Of a stretch of 64,000 nt of DNA, positions 45,421-57,536 are shown piece by piece. The notes below the pieces were generated by a model. It worked only from the letters and a program-made list of their open reading frames with translations, was not told the origin of the DNA and did no database searches. Position 1 is the first letter of the stretch. Each line of letters opens with the position of its first letter. A program made the translations under genes and the position numbers. The DNA is taken from positions 9,630,495 through 9,694,494 of the forward strand of contig CP053150.1 in NCBI GenBank assembly GCA_014607495.2. Direction: 5' to 3'. The stretch comes from Carposina sasakii (taxonomy: Eukaryota; Arthropoda; Insecta; Lepidoptera; Carposinidae).

Positions 45421-46102
45421 GTCTTTCTATGATATTGAAAATATTTACATAGCAGATAGGTATGTACGTAGAATGACAAAAGTATTTTTCTATTAATTTA
45501 TACCCAATTATTTATACCCAATCTACATAAACAGAAAGAGACATATGTCTGTTAAAATTAATCGTAAGAAAAGAGAGACGTTGGTGTAAAAGTGACTAAA
45601 CATATTTTATAGCGATATTTTTCAAAACGGAATGGTAATGTAACTCCATAAAGGTACGTCGTCCTAGATAAATCACGTTCATGTGGCAGTCTCCGCCTCA
45701 CTCGGATTTATGTAAGTAAGTCCCACTCAGAGTCGGGAAGTAACGAGGAACTGTCACAATGCAAAAGCTCATGCATGTAAAATTATAATAGTTAAATTTA
45801 AGAAGTTTTCTAAAGTATAATATGACAAACTGTGTTTGGTAAAACATATACGTTGATATTATACAATGCCCCGAATGTTCCATATTTATTTATGCTGAAA
45901 TGTCGCTAAGCTGTTTCCCAAAATAAAGCTCACAATTTATAGAGCGTATGAGAGAATTCCATTCAATTCTATCTACCTATCGTTGATGAAAGGCATCTAT
46001 ACAAAACTTTTGTCGCCATATTTCATTAAAATATCCATCGATTATTATTTGCAAGATAATTAAACTAGCGTGCCATGCGGCGTCGGCATAGGAACCGTGT
46101 CT
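45421..46102. other. No gene recognised
   Basis: AT-rich DNA. Confidence 0.4.
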
Positions 46103-46275
46103 ATCCATGGGTATCGTAAAAGGTGATTAAGAGTTTCCGGGAGGTGGGCAGCAGCGTCTCCCGTATTGAAAATACATTATAGGTAGTCCGAAATTCATAC
46201 TGTGAAGGAATCCTCCTATGGTAGTAGTGGGGAGGCCTACGTCCAGCAATGGACTGCAATAATCTGATGGGTGTA
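46103..46275 (+). repeat. RTE-tailed non-autonomous repeat, degraded
   Basis: The segment has CCATGGGTATCGTAAAAGG, GTTTCCGGGAGGTGGGCAGC, AGCG and a final GGGGAGGCCTACGTCCAGCA block. Two better copies lie at about 53508 and 61419. The shared 5' part plus RTE 3' tail suggests a SINE-like element that borrows RTE machinery. Confidence 0.65.
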
Positions 46276-47157
46276 AAACTAGCCTGAGCCGGTTCTAAAC
46301 GAATACCAAAATAAACATACATAGCTGTTACTCATATTATGTTTTGCCAATACCCGTGGACTGGACATCCTATTATAACCAAGATACTATACTATGCTGC
46401 ACTGTCATTATTTAAAACTCAAAAATCTGAGATGAATTTTAATCTACCTATAATGTTTTTTTTTCTAGGTACGTACGAGTCACATAGTACTGGAGATTAT
46501 ATTCAGGTATTCATTGTATCCCTACTGTTTCGAAGTGATAGGGTATGATAGTTCAATGCACATTCATAGTACTCTTGAAAGTTAAACAAAAAAAATAAAT
46601 TATTATATACAGGTAACGAATATAATATAGGTAACTTAGTTAATAACCTAATAATAAATTAAATAAGTTAAAAAAATAACACACACTCTATATTAATGGC
46701 AAATTCAAATGAACGGATGAAACCCCAATTTACAGAAAGTTCATATCTCCACCGCTATCCATTTCCGAAAGGACCCAAAGTCGAAGTACCCAATCCCAAA
46801 AGTAAATGTTCCCACATAAAAGTATATGGACTTTAATGAGCAAAAACATAACATCTTAATACTCCTACCCTCATTGTTCAGAACTCACCGCCCCAACGCG
46901 TACGTGACTTCATTTAAATAAAAAATCTCCCCAAAATTTAAACACAAAGAACAATAATTAGGTTTGATGATAATAATGTAGCATTTATCGTGCCAGTCGG
47001 CTATGTAAATGATTATGATAATGTATTGAAATTTCAAGTTAAGGGGATAGTCACAAGGAGAATTATAGGTGAGTTTTTATACACATATTTCAGAGAGAAA
47101 GAAAAAATCAAATGAAATTTTGTCAGATTTTGATTTGGAGATAATTCATCATTTACA
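46276..47157. other. No gene recognised
   Basis: AT-rich DNA. Confidence 0.4.
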
Positions 47158-48310
47158 GCCCTGGGAAGTCCACTGCTGGACATAGGCCTCCCCCAACAAC
47201 CTCTACTCCGACCGGTCGGAAGCAGCCTGTAGCCAACCGACGCCCCCGGCCTTGGCCAGGTCGTCCGTCCACCTCACGAGTGGCCTTCCCACGCTGCGTT
47301 TACCGATACGTGGTATCCACTCTAGAACTTTCCGACTCCATCGGGAATCAATTCTTCAAGCTATGTGCCCTGCCTGATCTTTGTGCGTCTGAAGATCTCC
47401 TCATTTCTGATTCGATCACGCAGAGAGATCCCGAGCATAGCTCTCTCCATCGCTCGCTGTGCGATCCTGAGCTTCTTTATAAGGCTCATAATTAGACACC
47501 ACGTCTCGGCACTGTAGGGCATCACCGGCAGCACGCACTGGTTGAATACCTTCGTCTTTAAGGACTGGGGTATCTTGGACACAAATAAGTTTCGTAGTTT
47601 CCCGAACGCTGCCCAGCCGAGTTGGGTTCGCCGATTTAGCTCCTTCTCAATGTTGGATCTACCTAGTTTGACCGTCTGTCCCAGGTAAACATACTCGTCA
47701 ACAACTTCGAGCATCGAGCTCCCAACCAGGACGTCTACTCTGAAGTGACGATAAACGAAGTATCGGCCGAATATCGAGGTGTTTCCTACTACGAACTTCC
47801 TTCGATCGGATCAGTCGCGCCGTTTTTTTATTCGGTCCGATCGAACTCTATTTGACAGGTATAAGGCTAGATAATAGAAAGCTTATAATATTAGTCAATG
47901 TGAATTATTCTCTATGGTTCCGAATGAGTTGTGAACTCAGATGAATGAATCCGAAGCAATGTCGTAATAGGGTCAAAGGCTGTCAAAGGCTTCGATTCGG
48001 TCGGGCTTCGGTCGGACCGAAAGATTCGAATGCGGCATTTCAGAGTAGACCCCCTGTACAGGAGTGGGCGGCACATGGACGTTCGACATGATCTTCATCT
48101 TGTCCATGTTCATCTTCAGGCCCACCTGTTGGGAGACTCGATTGTGGCCGTCGAGCATTGTGCTTAGATCCTTCAGCAATTCTGCCATAACCACGATGTC
48201 GCCTACGAACTGAAGGTGAGTGATGTATTCGCCATTGATATTGATACCGAGACCTTTCCATTCGAGGAGCTTGGAGGCGTCTTTCACTGCATCGGTGAAA
48301 TAACATCTTC
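47158..48310 (-). pseudogene. Decayed RTE-type LINE reverse transcriptase with 3' tail
   Basis: On the minus strand the upstream part (48310-48051) encodes the palm region with LQFVGDIVVM, where the catalytic FADD box has become FVGD, so the first catalytic Asp is lost. After an insertion the downstream part (47714-47361) encodes EYVYLGQ, ELNRRTQLGWAAFGKL, QCVLPVM, RAMERAMLGISLRDRIRNEE and similar RTE blocks. The frame is then shifted, and the element ends in the GGGGGAGGCCTATGTCCAGC tail near 47170. The endonuclease is missing. This is the source family of the short RTE tails elsewhere in the window. Confidence 0.85.
47733..48050. mobile_element. 318-bp inverted-repeat element inside the RTE copy
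   Basis: GTCTACTCTGAAG at 47733 and its inverse ending at 48050 (TTCAGAGTAGAC) border a segment absent from the RTE reading frame; RTE homology resumes on both sides. The interior is rich in TCGG motifs, including GGTCCGATCGAA and an inverse GGTCGGACCGAA, so the whole may fold. It fits a MITE inserted into the LINE. Confidence 0.65.
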
Positions 48311-48357
48311 TTGTCTCGGAGATAATTCAATAATCAGATAAATCTCACTACTGTATT

Positions 48358-48444
48358 GTTACTGATCATTTACATTTTTCTCCGCTATGCTAAACGGGGT
48401 TGAGGGTTTTCAGTTCTGGCTAGCCTTTTCGGGAATAGAGCCAT
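48358..48444 (-). repeat. Repeat A copy 6, partial
   Basis: On the minus strand: GGCTCTATTCCCGAAAAGGC, TAGCCAGAACTG, then CCCGTTTAGCATAGCGGAGA and TGTAAATGATCAGT. Confidence 0.55.
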
Positions 48445-48445
48445 G

Positions 48446-48463
48446 TTAGGTTAGGTTAGGTTA
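48446..48463 (+). repeat. Short interstitial TTAGG telomere-like tract
   Basis: Three perfect TTAGG units and a partial fourth. TTAGG is the telomere repeat of Lepidoptera. It sits exactly between a repeat A copy and the inverted-repeat segment with the tRNA-like sequence. Confidence 0.6.
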
Positions 48464-48467
48464 TTTA

Positions 48468-48779
48468 ATAAATATGTTTTTAAGAAATGAAAAAATTCTT
48501 CACCCGAATGGGACTCGAACCCACGACCTCTCGCATTCCGTGCATAGCTCTCACCAACTGAGCTACCGGGTCCATTACTCGGATGACGAATTTGACCATC
48601 TCTTTAAAACTTTTTTTATTCTTACATTACGTTTTTGGCAACGTTATTTTTTTATCCCGATAGCTGTACACTAGCCAAATCTCGGTAAACAAAGCGGAAT
48701 CCCGCAGCACAATGTTTAATGATGAAACGATTAACAATATCCCAGCGGAATTTTTTCATTCCTTAAAAACATATTTATA
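48468..48779. mobile_element. Segment bounded by ~30-bp inverted repeats, carrying a tRNA-like head
   Basis: ATAAATATGTTTTTAAGAAA, then TGAAAAAATTC at 48468-48498 is inverted at 48748-48779 with one or two mismatches. The tRNA-like sequence lies just inside the left arm. Either this is a foldback element that captured a SINE head, or two SINE copies with the same tail inserted head-to-head in opposite orientation. Confidence 0.5.
48500..48573 (-). repeat. tRNA-like SINE head
   Basis: On the minus strand it has a perfect A box TAGCTCAGTTGG (48554-48565) and B box GGGTTCGAGTCC (48511-48522), with a T stem GTGGG/CCCAT. ACCCG/CGGGT pair as a partial acceptor stem. It shares the stretch TGCGAGAGGTCGTG with the copy at 38978. 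The tail GAATTTTTTCATTTCTTAAA continues past the tRNA-like part. Confidence 0.65.
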
Positions 48780-49024
48780 ATGTATAATATCTAATTTTAG
48801 ATAAATTTATACGATACTTCTCCATAATATAATCCGCCAGGTATATTTAAGTAGATAAAAAAAGTAGGAGATTTGACAATAGGTATATGTCTAGTTTACC
48901 TTATCTTCTATTTATATTATAAAGGAGATTTTTATGCTGACTTTCCGTAACTATCTATTTAATTTTTATCTGATATCTATTTTTACACCGGAATAAAACC
49001 TTAGTTAATAGCTTACCTTAATTA
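48780..49024. other. No feature recognised
   Basis: AT-rich DNA. Confidence 0.3.
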
Positions 49025-49303
49025 TTAGTTTAAAAGCTTCTCAATTCTGTATTTGCTTTCTCCTTTGCTAGAACTATAAATATCAGTTTGCATCCAAACA
49101 AGTCTGGTGTTCTTTCGCCTTAACATAAATGGAGCACAATCTGTAAAGTCATGTTCGCTGGCATCCGGGCGTGGTGGCTCCACACTTGGCCGTCGCGCCT
49201 TGTCTGTGATATGGGAACTTGAATTTATATCCCAGTTAGAAAATATCTTCAATGAAGTGACGTCACTGCTCAGTCGGAACACATAGCCACTCACGTAATG
49301 CAA
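49025..49303 (-). CDS. Candidate small ORF, unrecognised (low confidence)
   Basis: The antisense frame has 92 codons and is less AT-biased than its surroundings, especially at 49130-49210. I recognise no domain. A perfect CRE palindrome TGACGTCA lies inside it at 49258-49265. AG/GTAAGC just after the stop, near 49012-49018, would serve as a minus-strand splice donor. It might be a first exon, a promoter-proximal region or chance. Confidence 0.2.
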   Translation of the reverse strand: MHYVSGYVFRLSSDVTSLKIFSNWDINSSSHITDKARRPSVEPPRPDASEHDFTDCAPFMLRRKNTRLVWMQTDIYSSSKGESKYRIEKLLN

Positions 49304-50637
49304 TACGTTGTTACGACTGTCAAGTTTCGTCTAATTTCGTTCATTCGTTTTGGCGTGAGAACATAAGAAACATTAAAACATCTTCACATTCTTATCAGTG
49401 TACCTTCCTACATTAATTAAAAATTACTCGTCACAACTTTGTGACACAAAATACAATATATTACATCTATTACAGCAATTAATTTTAACTGAATTCCGTT
49501 AATTATTAATTTCCAACGAAATATAATTTTAATTGTACATGACAGGCCACCTATGGTGTGGTAATTTTTAACGATACTCGTACCTACCGATGTTAACAGC
49601 AAATATAAAGTTTTTAGAGCTTGTCAATTGACGTCCAAATAATAAAATAAATACCTAATGGCAAGTTTATTCGATATTAATTATATACTTTAGCTATGCT
49701 AGTACCAAACATGGTTTTTAAAATATGATGGATGAAATTTCCCAATATGTAAATTAATTATTATAAAATAGATAAGAAACCGAAGGCCGATCGCAGGCGT
49801 GTCTGTCGAGGCACATTCTTGATTCTGATGTAATACTCGTAGACATGCCATAACGTAGAGTCTTCTCTTGTACCAAAATAGTAGAGTTTAAGGTGACATA
49901 ACACGTAGTATGGTAATTTAGATAAAGCGTTTTTTAAATTGTGATTTATCTTTAGTCTTTAAAAATACTTACGAATTTCGACAGCTTAGTAGACTATATT
50001 TTATTTATTTATTTGGTTAAAAGATATTTCCTTACATAATCAATTATCTTGGCTCGCTATGATGCCGCTTTGCATGTTTCAAGTGTAACAAGCCTACGGT
50101 ACGCATTACAAAACCTTCAGTCCCAGACATTTAGGACTTTTGAGATGCACATCGATATTGTGTATAATATTTTTAGTATTATTTTGTATTACCTTTCTGT
50201 ACACGAAACTTTTCTGCTATTCATCATCATTTGTGTTTTGTACAGAAAAAGCGGAAAACTTTCTTTATCAATGTAAACCAACTTTCCAGACGAGTCTCAT
50301 TACAAGACATGTACGAGTAGGAGTCCCAGACAGGTCCAGCATTCGAATCAATTGAACAATGAATACTTACAGTAGTGGTCGATAATATGTCGTTACTAAA
50401 ACTTGTTGTCACTCGAGTTTTGAAGACAAAATAAGTGAGTAGGTGAAGTATTGTTGTTTCTTATTCGACCGTTATAATACATCCTGCCGCCTACTGCGCT
50501 GCTTTGTACCGCTGCGCGGTGGGTGTGTTATATTGCAATGCTTCGGTTCAATCGTTCGAATAAAGCTGCACCATCTGCATACCTTTCTAGTCCTTTCTAT
50601 AAGAATCAATAATTTAACATTCACACTCTTACTCTTA
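49304..50637. other. No gene recognised
   Basis: AT-rich DNA with overlapping short frames only. Confidence 0.4.
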
Positions 50638-50695
50638 CACTCACAACCTAGTCCCACACCCAGATCTCTAAGATCTTGGGTCGTAGGTACTAGGC
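50638..50695 (-). repeat. 3' fragment of the SINE found at 22883 and 51280
   Basis: CCTAGTCCCACACCCAGATC, then TCTAAGATCTTGGGTCGTAGG is the inverse of the SINE body near its tail. The tRNA head is absent. Confidence 0.65.
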
Positions 50696-51279
50696 AATTG
50701 TTAATTCGGATATTAAATAACCGAAATGTATTATATGGTATTAAAAAATATAGTACACACACACGTTCATGTGATTCACTGAAAAAATGCAATACACTTC
50801 ATATCCGTATGGCTTATCATGGTTACTCAATATAAACCAAATAAAAGAGCGGATTATAACCATGCATTATTTATTTCTGTCATCATGTGGCTTGTAAGCA
50901 TATTCTTTTTGTGAGAGTCGTCGACTTAATTTGACAGGAAGATCCATCCTGCGTGTAAGCGTACCAACTTCAGAGGTTGTAGTATTATAATTTTATTTTT
51001 ATTATTGATTATAATGGTAGAAATAGTAGTAGGACTGATACCGATAAAATTAGTTAAAACAATAGTTATTCCCAACTCAAATATTTCCAGCTTAGCTGTT
51101 TAGTTTTTCTGGAATGGAGTTACATCATGTAACTGATCTTTATTTATTTTCTAATTAAATATATTTAACATACGAACTAAAACGTGAGTGGTTGGAAAAT
51201 AATATGTTAAATTATTCACTGTGCTTAGGCTATGTAGCACCTACTTATGATGAATCGTTAAAAAATTTTAAAGTTAAAT
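50696..51279. other. No gene recognised
   Basis: AT-rich DNA. The open frame at 50443-50835 has no domain. Confidence 0.4.
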
Positions 51280-51530
51280 TGACGGCCGATTGGTCTAGTA
51301 GGTAGAGACCCTGCCTGCAACGCCATAGGTCCTGGGTTCGAATCCCAGTACGTGCAAACATTGATATGATGAATATCGATGTTTGTTTCCGAGTCATGGA
51401 TGTTTCTATACTTATCTATGTATTTATATACCGTTGCTTAGTACCCACGACACAAGACCTTAGGGATCTTAATGTGGGACTAGGTTAATGTGTTGTGTAG
51501 TGTGTGAATATTTATTTATTTATTTATTTG
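51280..51530 (+). mobile_element. tRNA-derived SINE, full copy with (TTTA)n tail
   Basis: The head TGACGGCCGATTGGTCTAGT contains the A box TGGTCTAGTAGG, and the B box is GGTTCGAATCC. The body has GTTTCCGAGTCATGGATG, CCCACGACACAAGACCTTAG and GTGTTGTGTAGTGTGTGAAT. The tail is an ATTT repeat at about 51508-51529. It pairs with the copy at 22883-23119 (-). Confidence 0.85.
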
Positions 51531-51973
51531 TATTGAGGTCTTATCAACCTGTTTAACATATAACTATACACCTTTTATCTTAGCTATATATTAACTTAAT
51601 AGGTATTTTTAATATGTTTGAACAGGGGTTTCCTATCTCCCACAGATGATAGAAACAAATCTATATCCCTATGTTGATCATGTATGCATCATACATGTAT
51701 ATCTATCTTTCACTGCCTAAGCATATTTAAAGTCAAATTCTAAAGTCATATTTTCTTATTTATTTCGAAGTTTTTAGGCTGATGATCCGTGGAGCGTACC
51801 GAAATTGCAAAAGGAACGCAACATTTAAAACATTAATATAAGCAACTGCAAACATGATTATCCTTAAGAGCATTTTCTCCAATATTTATGGAAGAGATGT
51901 ATGTAAATATTTTTCTGAGCTTACAGATGTTGGCAGATGCAATAACACCGACAGAAGTAATGAGGCAGGGTTG
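51531..51973. other. No gene recognised
   Basis: AT-rich DNA. Confidence 0.4.
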
Positions 51974-52355
51974 CAGTGTTGCCAACAAGATTTTCCGTTA
52001 TATTATCGGACGATTTGGATATATTTGTAACACGCCTTATCTAAATCATCTGCAGTATAACTAACTATGGGAGAAGTATGGCAGTAGCCCGATCACTTTT
52101 ACATGCACCTGTAAAGGTTTAGACAACTGTATGAAATTTATACTAGGCTACCTGAGAAACTATCCCGGTGCACGTTCCCTTTTGACCACATAACATTGAC
52201 TGTTCAATTATGTATAAAAAAATTATACGCTTAATATTCTAGTTCGATCCCTGAAGCTTTCACAGAATTTTGAAGGTGGAAAAAAACACCGATGATAGTT
52301 TTTAATGATTTTTTTATGTAACCTGAGTTTATGTAAAATATTGTTGGCAACACTG
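51974..52355. mobile_element. ~382-bp element with hAT-like inverted ends (tentative)
   Basis: CAGTGTTGCCAACAA at 51974 is exactly inverted at 52341-52355, and similarity continues (ATTTTMC). CAGTG-type ends are common in hAT elements. I find no matching 8-bp duplication, so the assignment is tentative. No coding capacity. Confidence 0.5.
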
Positions 52356-53507
52356 AGTGCTGTAAGGACTGCCACGTTGTGTTTGCGGTTGCAGAAATGA
52401 TTTGTATTCGTCATTTTGTGGGGTATTAAAGCCGGGAATCCCGTGTGGATGTGTGCGGGATGGTGTTGACGCGACTTCGCCGCGGGCTGTTCGTAACGAG
52501 CTATGCGACGGCGATCTGACAAACCGCATCCGAGAATTATTAGCTTGGGTTTTTATGGTTTCAAAAAGTTTATAATAGTGATGAAAAGTTGGTATTGGCA
52601 TAGGTGTTTGGTACTCGTACGTTTGAAAAAAAAGCGGTAGAAAAACAGAATGTAGGTAGGTATGTAATACAAATTATATGTTAATTTTTCACACATGTCT
52701 TTCAGTATGACACATGTCTTTTACTATTACAACTATATTTATTACGTATTTTCCTAGCTATATCCATCTATTGTCGTGAGTTTCCGTTACTACTTATTAC
52801 TACTAGGTATTTTAAGATTTACGTATTACAAAACCTAGTTTGAAAAAGACAATGTGTTGTATGTATATTTTCAAGATTATAAAGCATGTTAATAATTGCC
52901 CGTAAACGTATACAAAACGCAACTATTTCCTATGCAAGATATTTTATTATATAATTATGGAAACAGTTATTTCCCACGGCTTAAGTAAATAGCTAATGTT
53001 CTACGTGGAAAGATTTATAGACTTTTGCAATTAGGGAGATAGTTCATAGAATAGAAATCTCTTTGTATCAGTATAAAATATGTTATGTTTAGTACGAAAA
53101 TTATGGTTTCCTGCATATAGGTTCTTAAAATTATATGTATTAAGTAAGAAGCAAACAAAGAACCGAAGTCAAGATTGCGTGAGAATATTTTGATGAAGTG
53201 TTGTTGGATTATATTTTTCAAAGGATGGAGTACAACCAGTACATGTACGAGTATGTATGCCGGTTGGTTTAATTATATTAGAATCTTATTTCATATTATA
53301 TTGGCAGATATAAATAGCAATGTTTATTTATATTATAAATGTGCATAGAAGAAAATAGCTACCCTGTCAATTGGTCAGGTTAGTTTGAAAGTTCAAACTA
53401 ACGAACGGATCTGAAGAATTAGTTTACTCTACGCTCAAAAGTAGTACCAAATTTATTTTATAAAATACCATGGATTTAAAATTTCCCTTATAAATATATA
53501 TTTATTT
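52356..53507. other. No gene recognised; GC-richer patch at 52430-52520
   Basis: A GC- and CpG-richer patch contains CGCGACTTCGCCGCGGGCTG. It is covered by antisense frames at 52223-52522 and 52329-52601 that overlap and show no domain. It could be a short regulatory or exonic remnant. Confidence 0.3.
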
Positions 53508-53685
53508 ACGGGTTTCCGGGAGGTGGGCAGCAGCGCTTTCCGTGTTGACAATATAGTCCAAAAATACAAACTGCGGTCACCAACCCGCCTGCCCAGCGTG
53601 GTGACTATAGCAGTCTTTTGGCGTGCCCTGGGGGAGGCCTACGTCCAGTAGTGGACTGCAATAGGCTGATGATGATGACACAAAA
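53508..53685 (+). repeat. RTE-tailed non-autonomous repeat
   Basis: GGGTTTCCGGGAGGTGGGCA, then GCAGCGC, GTTGACAATATAGTCC, CTGCGGTCACCAACCCGCCT, GCCCAGCGTGGTGACTAT and the RTE tail ending GATGATGATGA. It matches 61419-61640 closely. Confidence 0.75.
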
Positions 53686-55245
53686 AGTCTTCCATGTGAT
53701 TATAAATAAATATTTTTGTATGTAGATACCAAAAATAAACTACAGTTTATGAAAGAAAAATTAATAGGTACTAAACTTTACACCACGCAGGTACCTACGT
53801 CGTACACCTTACAAAGTGCTAAAAAGTTACAAAGCAGGTAAGAAACTAAAGAGCCACTTTTCTTTTGTAGGTACATACTAAGGGAAATAAAATATTTTAA
53901 AGTCTATAACGAACACCTTTGGCATATTTAATTAACAAGAACCTATATCTTTTTAGATTTTACGTTCTGTTTTATAGAAGTGTTAGTCCAGAAATCAATT
54001 TGTTAGAGTTTTGAAGTAGCTCATAGTTACCTACAATAGATATTAAACAGTAGCCAATTAGCTATTCACTTACCTACATTTTAAATAGGTTCCGTCATTA
54101 GCTTTTCACTGAAAAATTATTGTTAGCTAATAGATTTTTTGGGATTGAGTTTTCAGGCACCAAACTCATGAGTTTAATTTTGAAATGGTTTTGGAAAGAG
54201 ATCACTTAGTTAAACATACGAGTACTCGGTTCATTTCAATCCGATGTAATGAATGTATTTTGATTCCCTTCCATGCAAATTTAAAATTGAAACATTTTTT
54301 CACAATTTTTTTGCATTTGGTAGCATTCATTCTACCAATATTTATTAAATACAAATATATATACCACAATAAGGTTTATTTCCAAGCTAAGTAAGTACTC
54401 ACTTAGAGATACATAATTTTCCTTTTAAGTTTTACTTCTAACAAGGATATATTAAAGCGCAAGATAATCCTTACAGCCCATACAATAAAATTTTATTATT
54501 ATTTGAAAACATAACTTTTATATCTGGTTAGGTAACAAAATCATCCCATACTAAAATGCATTATATAGCTAAGTCATATTTTATTCATTTGCTTACCAAG
54601 AAAAATACGATACTTTCAGCGTAATATTAAAAGTAGATATTTATTATACTCTAAATATCTTCAGAAAATTACACATTAAATAAATATTTTCTTTTTTCCA
54701 AAATAACTTATGATATTACTGAAATATAAACTAAGTAATATATTACGCATACCTAAAATCAAAAGCAAGCAAAGCTGTTTATATCCGCATGCTGCGAATA
54801 AAATCAATGTCCCATATATCGGATTTAATACCAGTCAAATTCCCGTTTTATTCACACAACTGGGCCGTGAAATACCGTGCATTTAATTTAGCTGACAAAA
54901 ACATTAATATGTATTGATCGCCAGGTAAAAGCTAAAGGGATTACTTGTAACAGCCAGTAAAGTGCTGGTCGAACTTACTTAACTGGTGTTCAGTAGGTAA
55001 GTAGTATCGTACAAATGTATTTCAAACAGAATCTACTGTTATTAGCTAATTAGGTCCAGAAGTTAAATATTCTGTTATCTTTTATCAAAGTCCAAAATAT
55101 TACCTTGTTTAGAAAAGAAAATTATGGAATGGCTGTAACGATATATTGTCGCATCCGATTCGAATCGCGTTATCGTCTCAGAACGCACCTATGAGTATAC
55201 TCCAATTTTAGCACAATTTTAAGCAGGAACATTTTTACACTCTGT
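53686..55245. other. No gene recognised
   Basis: AT-rich DNA. Confidence 0.4.
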
Positions 55246-55330
55246 ACCTAACGCTATCAACTAGCAAGCAAATCCATAAGATTTGACAGTATAACTATAG
55301 CCTTACTGTCGAGAGGTTAGTGTTTGTCCC
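55246..55330. repeat. Diverged partial copy of the 116-bp MITE
   Basis: TAACGCTATCAACTAGCAAG, ATTTGACAGT and TGTCGAGAGGTTAGTGTTTG follow the order of the element at 44565-44680. The left terminus is lost. Confidence 0.5.
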
Positions 55331-57521
55331 ACGGATCTCCAAAAACACGCAATATAGAAAGAGCGACACTTATCCAGCTATTAAAACAGACTCGTCAGAT
55401 TAATCTAAGTCTTCGCGCACAACGTTGATTGTGCGAATAATAATCCCTGGGACTCGTAGTGCCTCAAAACTTGCTGGAACAAAGCCTCCAATTACCAGAA
55501 CCGGCACGCCGTGGGCTTTTAGTGAATAATAAGCCGTTTATCCGCAGGATGAGGGCCTAGGCTTTCTTGAGTGGGCCGGCCTAGCGGACCACCCGACACG
55601 CGAGCCTTACTTATTGTATGCATTTTTAAATACGCGCTTAGAACTAATGGGCTTCACACTAGGGAGAGATGTGTGGGTGCTGACATCATAATACAGGTTG
55701 GGGAGAAGTATTTCTTTTTTAGTGGCGTTTGTTTAAGATGGACTAGCTGTTATGTAAATGTATCTACTTGTATTTTTTTAGCTTTGAAACTTCATTTTTT
55801 CAGATCTTATGAATTTACATTAGGAGATGGACAAGTGGACATCCGGCTCGAAGGACCAAGTTCAAGCTTATATGCATGATTATGGAAATAAATACTTAAA
55901 CATAATAAAAAGTATAACATTTGATACTAGTTCCCTGGGTAATTAAGTTTCCGACAATAAATTGATGTTGACTTCGTCCTTTGTCATTTTAAAAAAAGTG
56001 CCAATTAGATAAGAAAAGTTAGACTTCAACCGTGTTATTACAAAAGAATTTAAACATTGATGAATCTAAACATTGTCTAAAATAAATTTTGCCATAAAAC
56101 GTTATTTTTAAATAGTGTCCAACTTCAGACATGGTTTAATAATAACACTGTAAATATCCAAACAATCATCAGGAGACCTTCAGACAGGGCTTTAAAATCA
56201 ATCAGTCATAGGAACTGACTTTAAGAATAAATCCTATTAGTTATGATAATTTGCGGGAGTCAATCATCAAATCGTGACCTCACACAATAGGTCCTGCCAA
56301 TCACTTTGTTTAATTAGATTACGTTCAACCATGAATTTTGAGGTTGTCACCGAACACACACATCAACTTTTTGTGCAGTTTTTTCCCACAGATTTCGCTT
56401 GCAAAAATATATTCCGTTCATGTGCATACTATATGCTCTATTATGCTTTTATTTATGCAAGAGTTCATTCGCCTCAATCTGGGCTTTATGTATATGGTGA
56501 AATATAACTTTTCTTCTAACAATATTACATATTTATATTCATGAGCGATACAGTTATTTCCACCCTAGACTTCTAGACTCATACTTACTATCGCATTATA
56601 ATAAAAAAAATTAACAGCACCTTATATATGAAATATTCATAAAACGATGCGGTCAGTGCGTCTATACAAGACTTGTATAGAACACTTATTAAGTGTTCAC
56701 GGTTCCCCTAAAGTTGACATTTTTGCACAAAACGCGTTCATCGACCGTAACAATTTCGTGTCACCTATAAAACTATTATTAGAATGCCATAATGAGGTTA
56801 CGTCAGAGAATACTATATATGGGTTTCATTCTATTTCATTGACATGTTGGTAAGTATAAAGAAACTTTACACTAGCGTAAATGATTGATTCATTTATATA
56901 TTTATTTGTGTCTTTTTGCTCGATTTTTACCATAGCGACCTAGGTTCTAGGATCTATACAAATGTAGTTCACGCATATATTGAAAATACAATCCTTTTGA
57001 GAAGTCCCAAAACATATACAAACTTACTCAAATTTAAAGCGCCACATAGAACACAATGTTCTGGATTTTAATTTATGACAAAATGAATAACGGCCAATTT
57101 CAATTCTAGAGTTCATATATAATCACGGATTTTTTAAATTACAAATTTGAAATTTTATATGAAAACAATTAAACATTGAATCTAAAATATTATGCAAAAA
57201 ACCTCTCGATTATTGAAATTGGCTGTAAGTCGATCGGATTTAGGCACTGGCTACACTAGTGCTTTTGAATTTGCAACGCGTAAATGTTATGTGAACTAGG
57301 GTCTGGTTTACTTCTTAAGCCCTACAGGGGGTCGATAAGTATTGGTGGGTTTTCTAGAATACTATCAACAATGATATTAGATCTGATTAGCAAATATTCT
57401 GCTGATTATATTAAGCGCACTAAATTCAATGATCTTACGTACCACAGGTACACCAGTGTATTAGAAGCCGTTTATGTATCTTGAAAAACCATTGGTTTTA
57501 ATTCGATTGCGATATAAATTT
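55331..57521. other. No gene recognised
   Basis: AT-rich DNA. Open frames at 55571-55879, 56274-56507, 56647-56853 and 57284-57484 lack domains and are considered chance. A 12-bp inverted pair GCCAATTTCAAT/ATTGAAATTGGC lies at about 57094 and 57213. Confidence 0.35.
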
Positions 57522-57536
57522 TTTAATGATATTTAT

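Noticed and set aside
48474..48674. Open frame with PNGTRTHDLSHSV
   Set aside because: It is the translation of the tRNA-like SINE head, which yields this peptide in many genomes.
50443..50835. 130-residue frame as a gene
   Set aside because: It runs through a SINE fragment and has an antisense frame of similar length. No domain.
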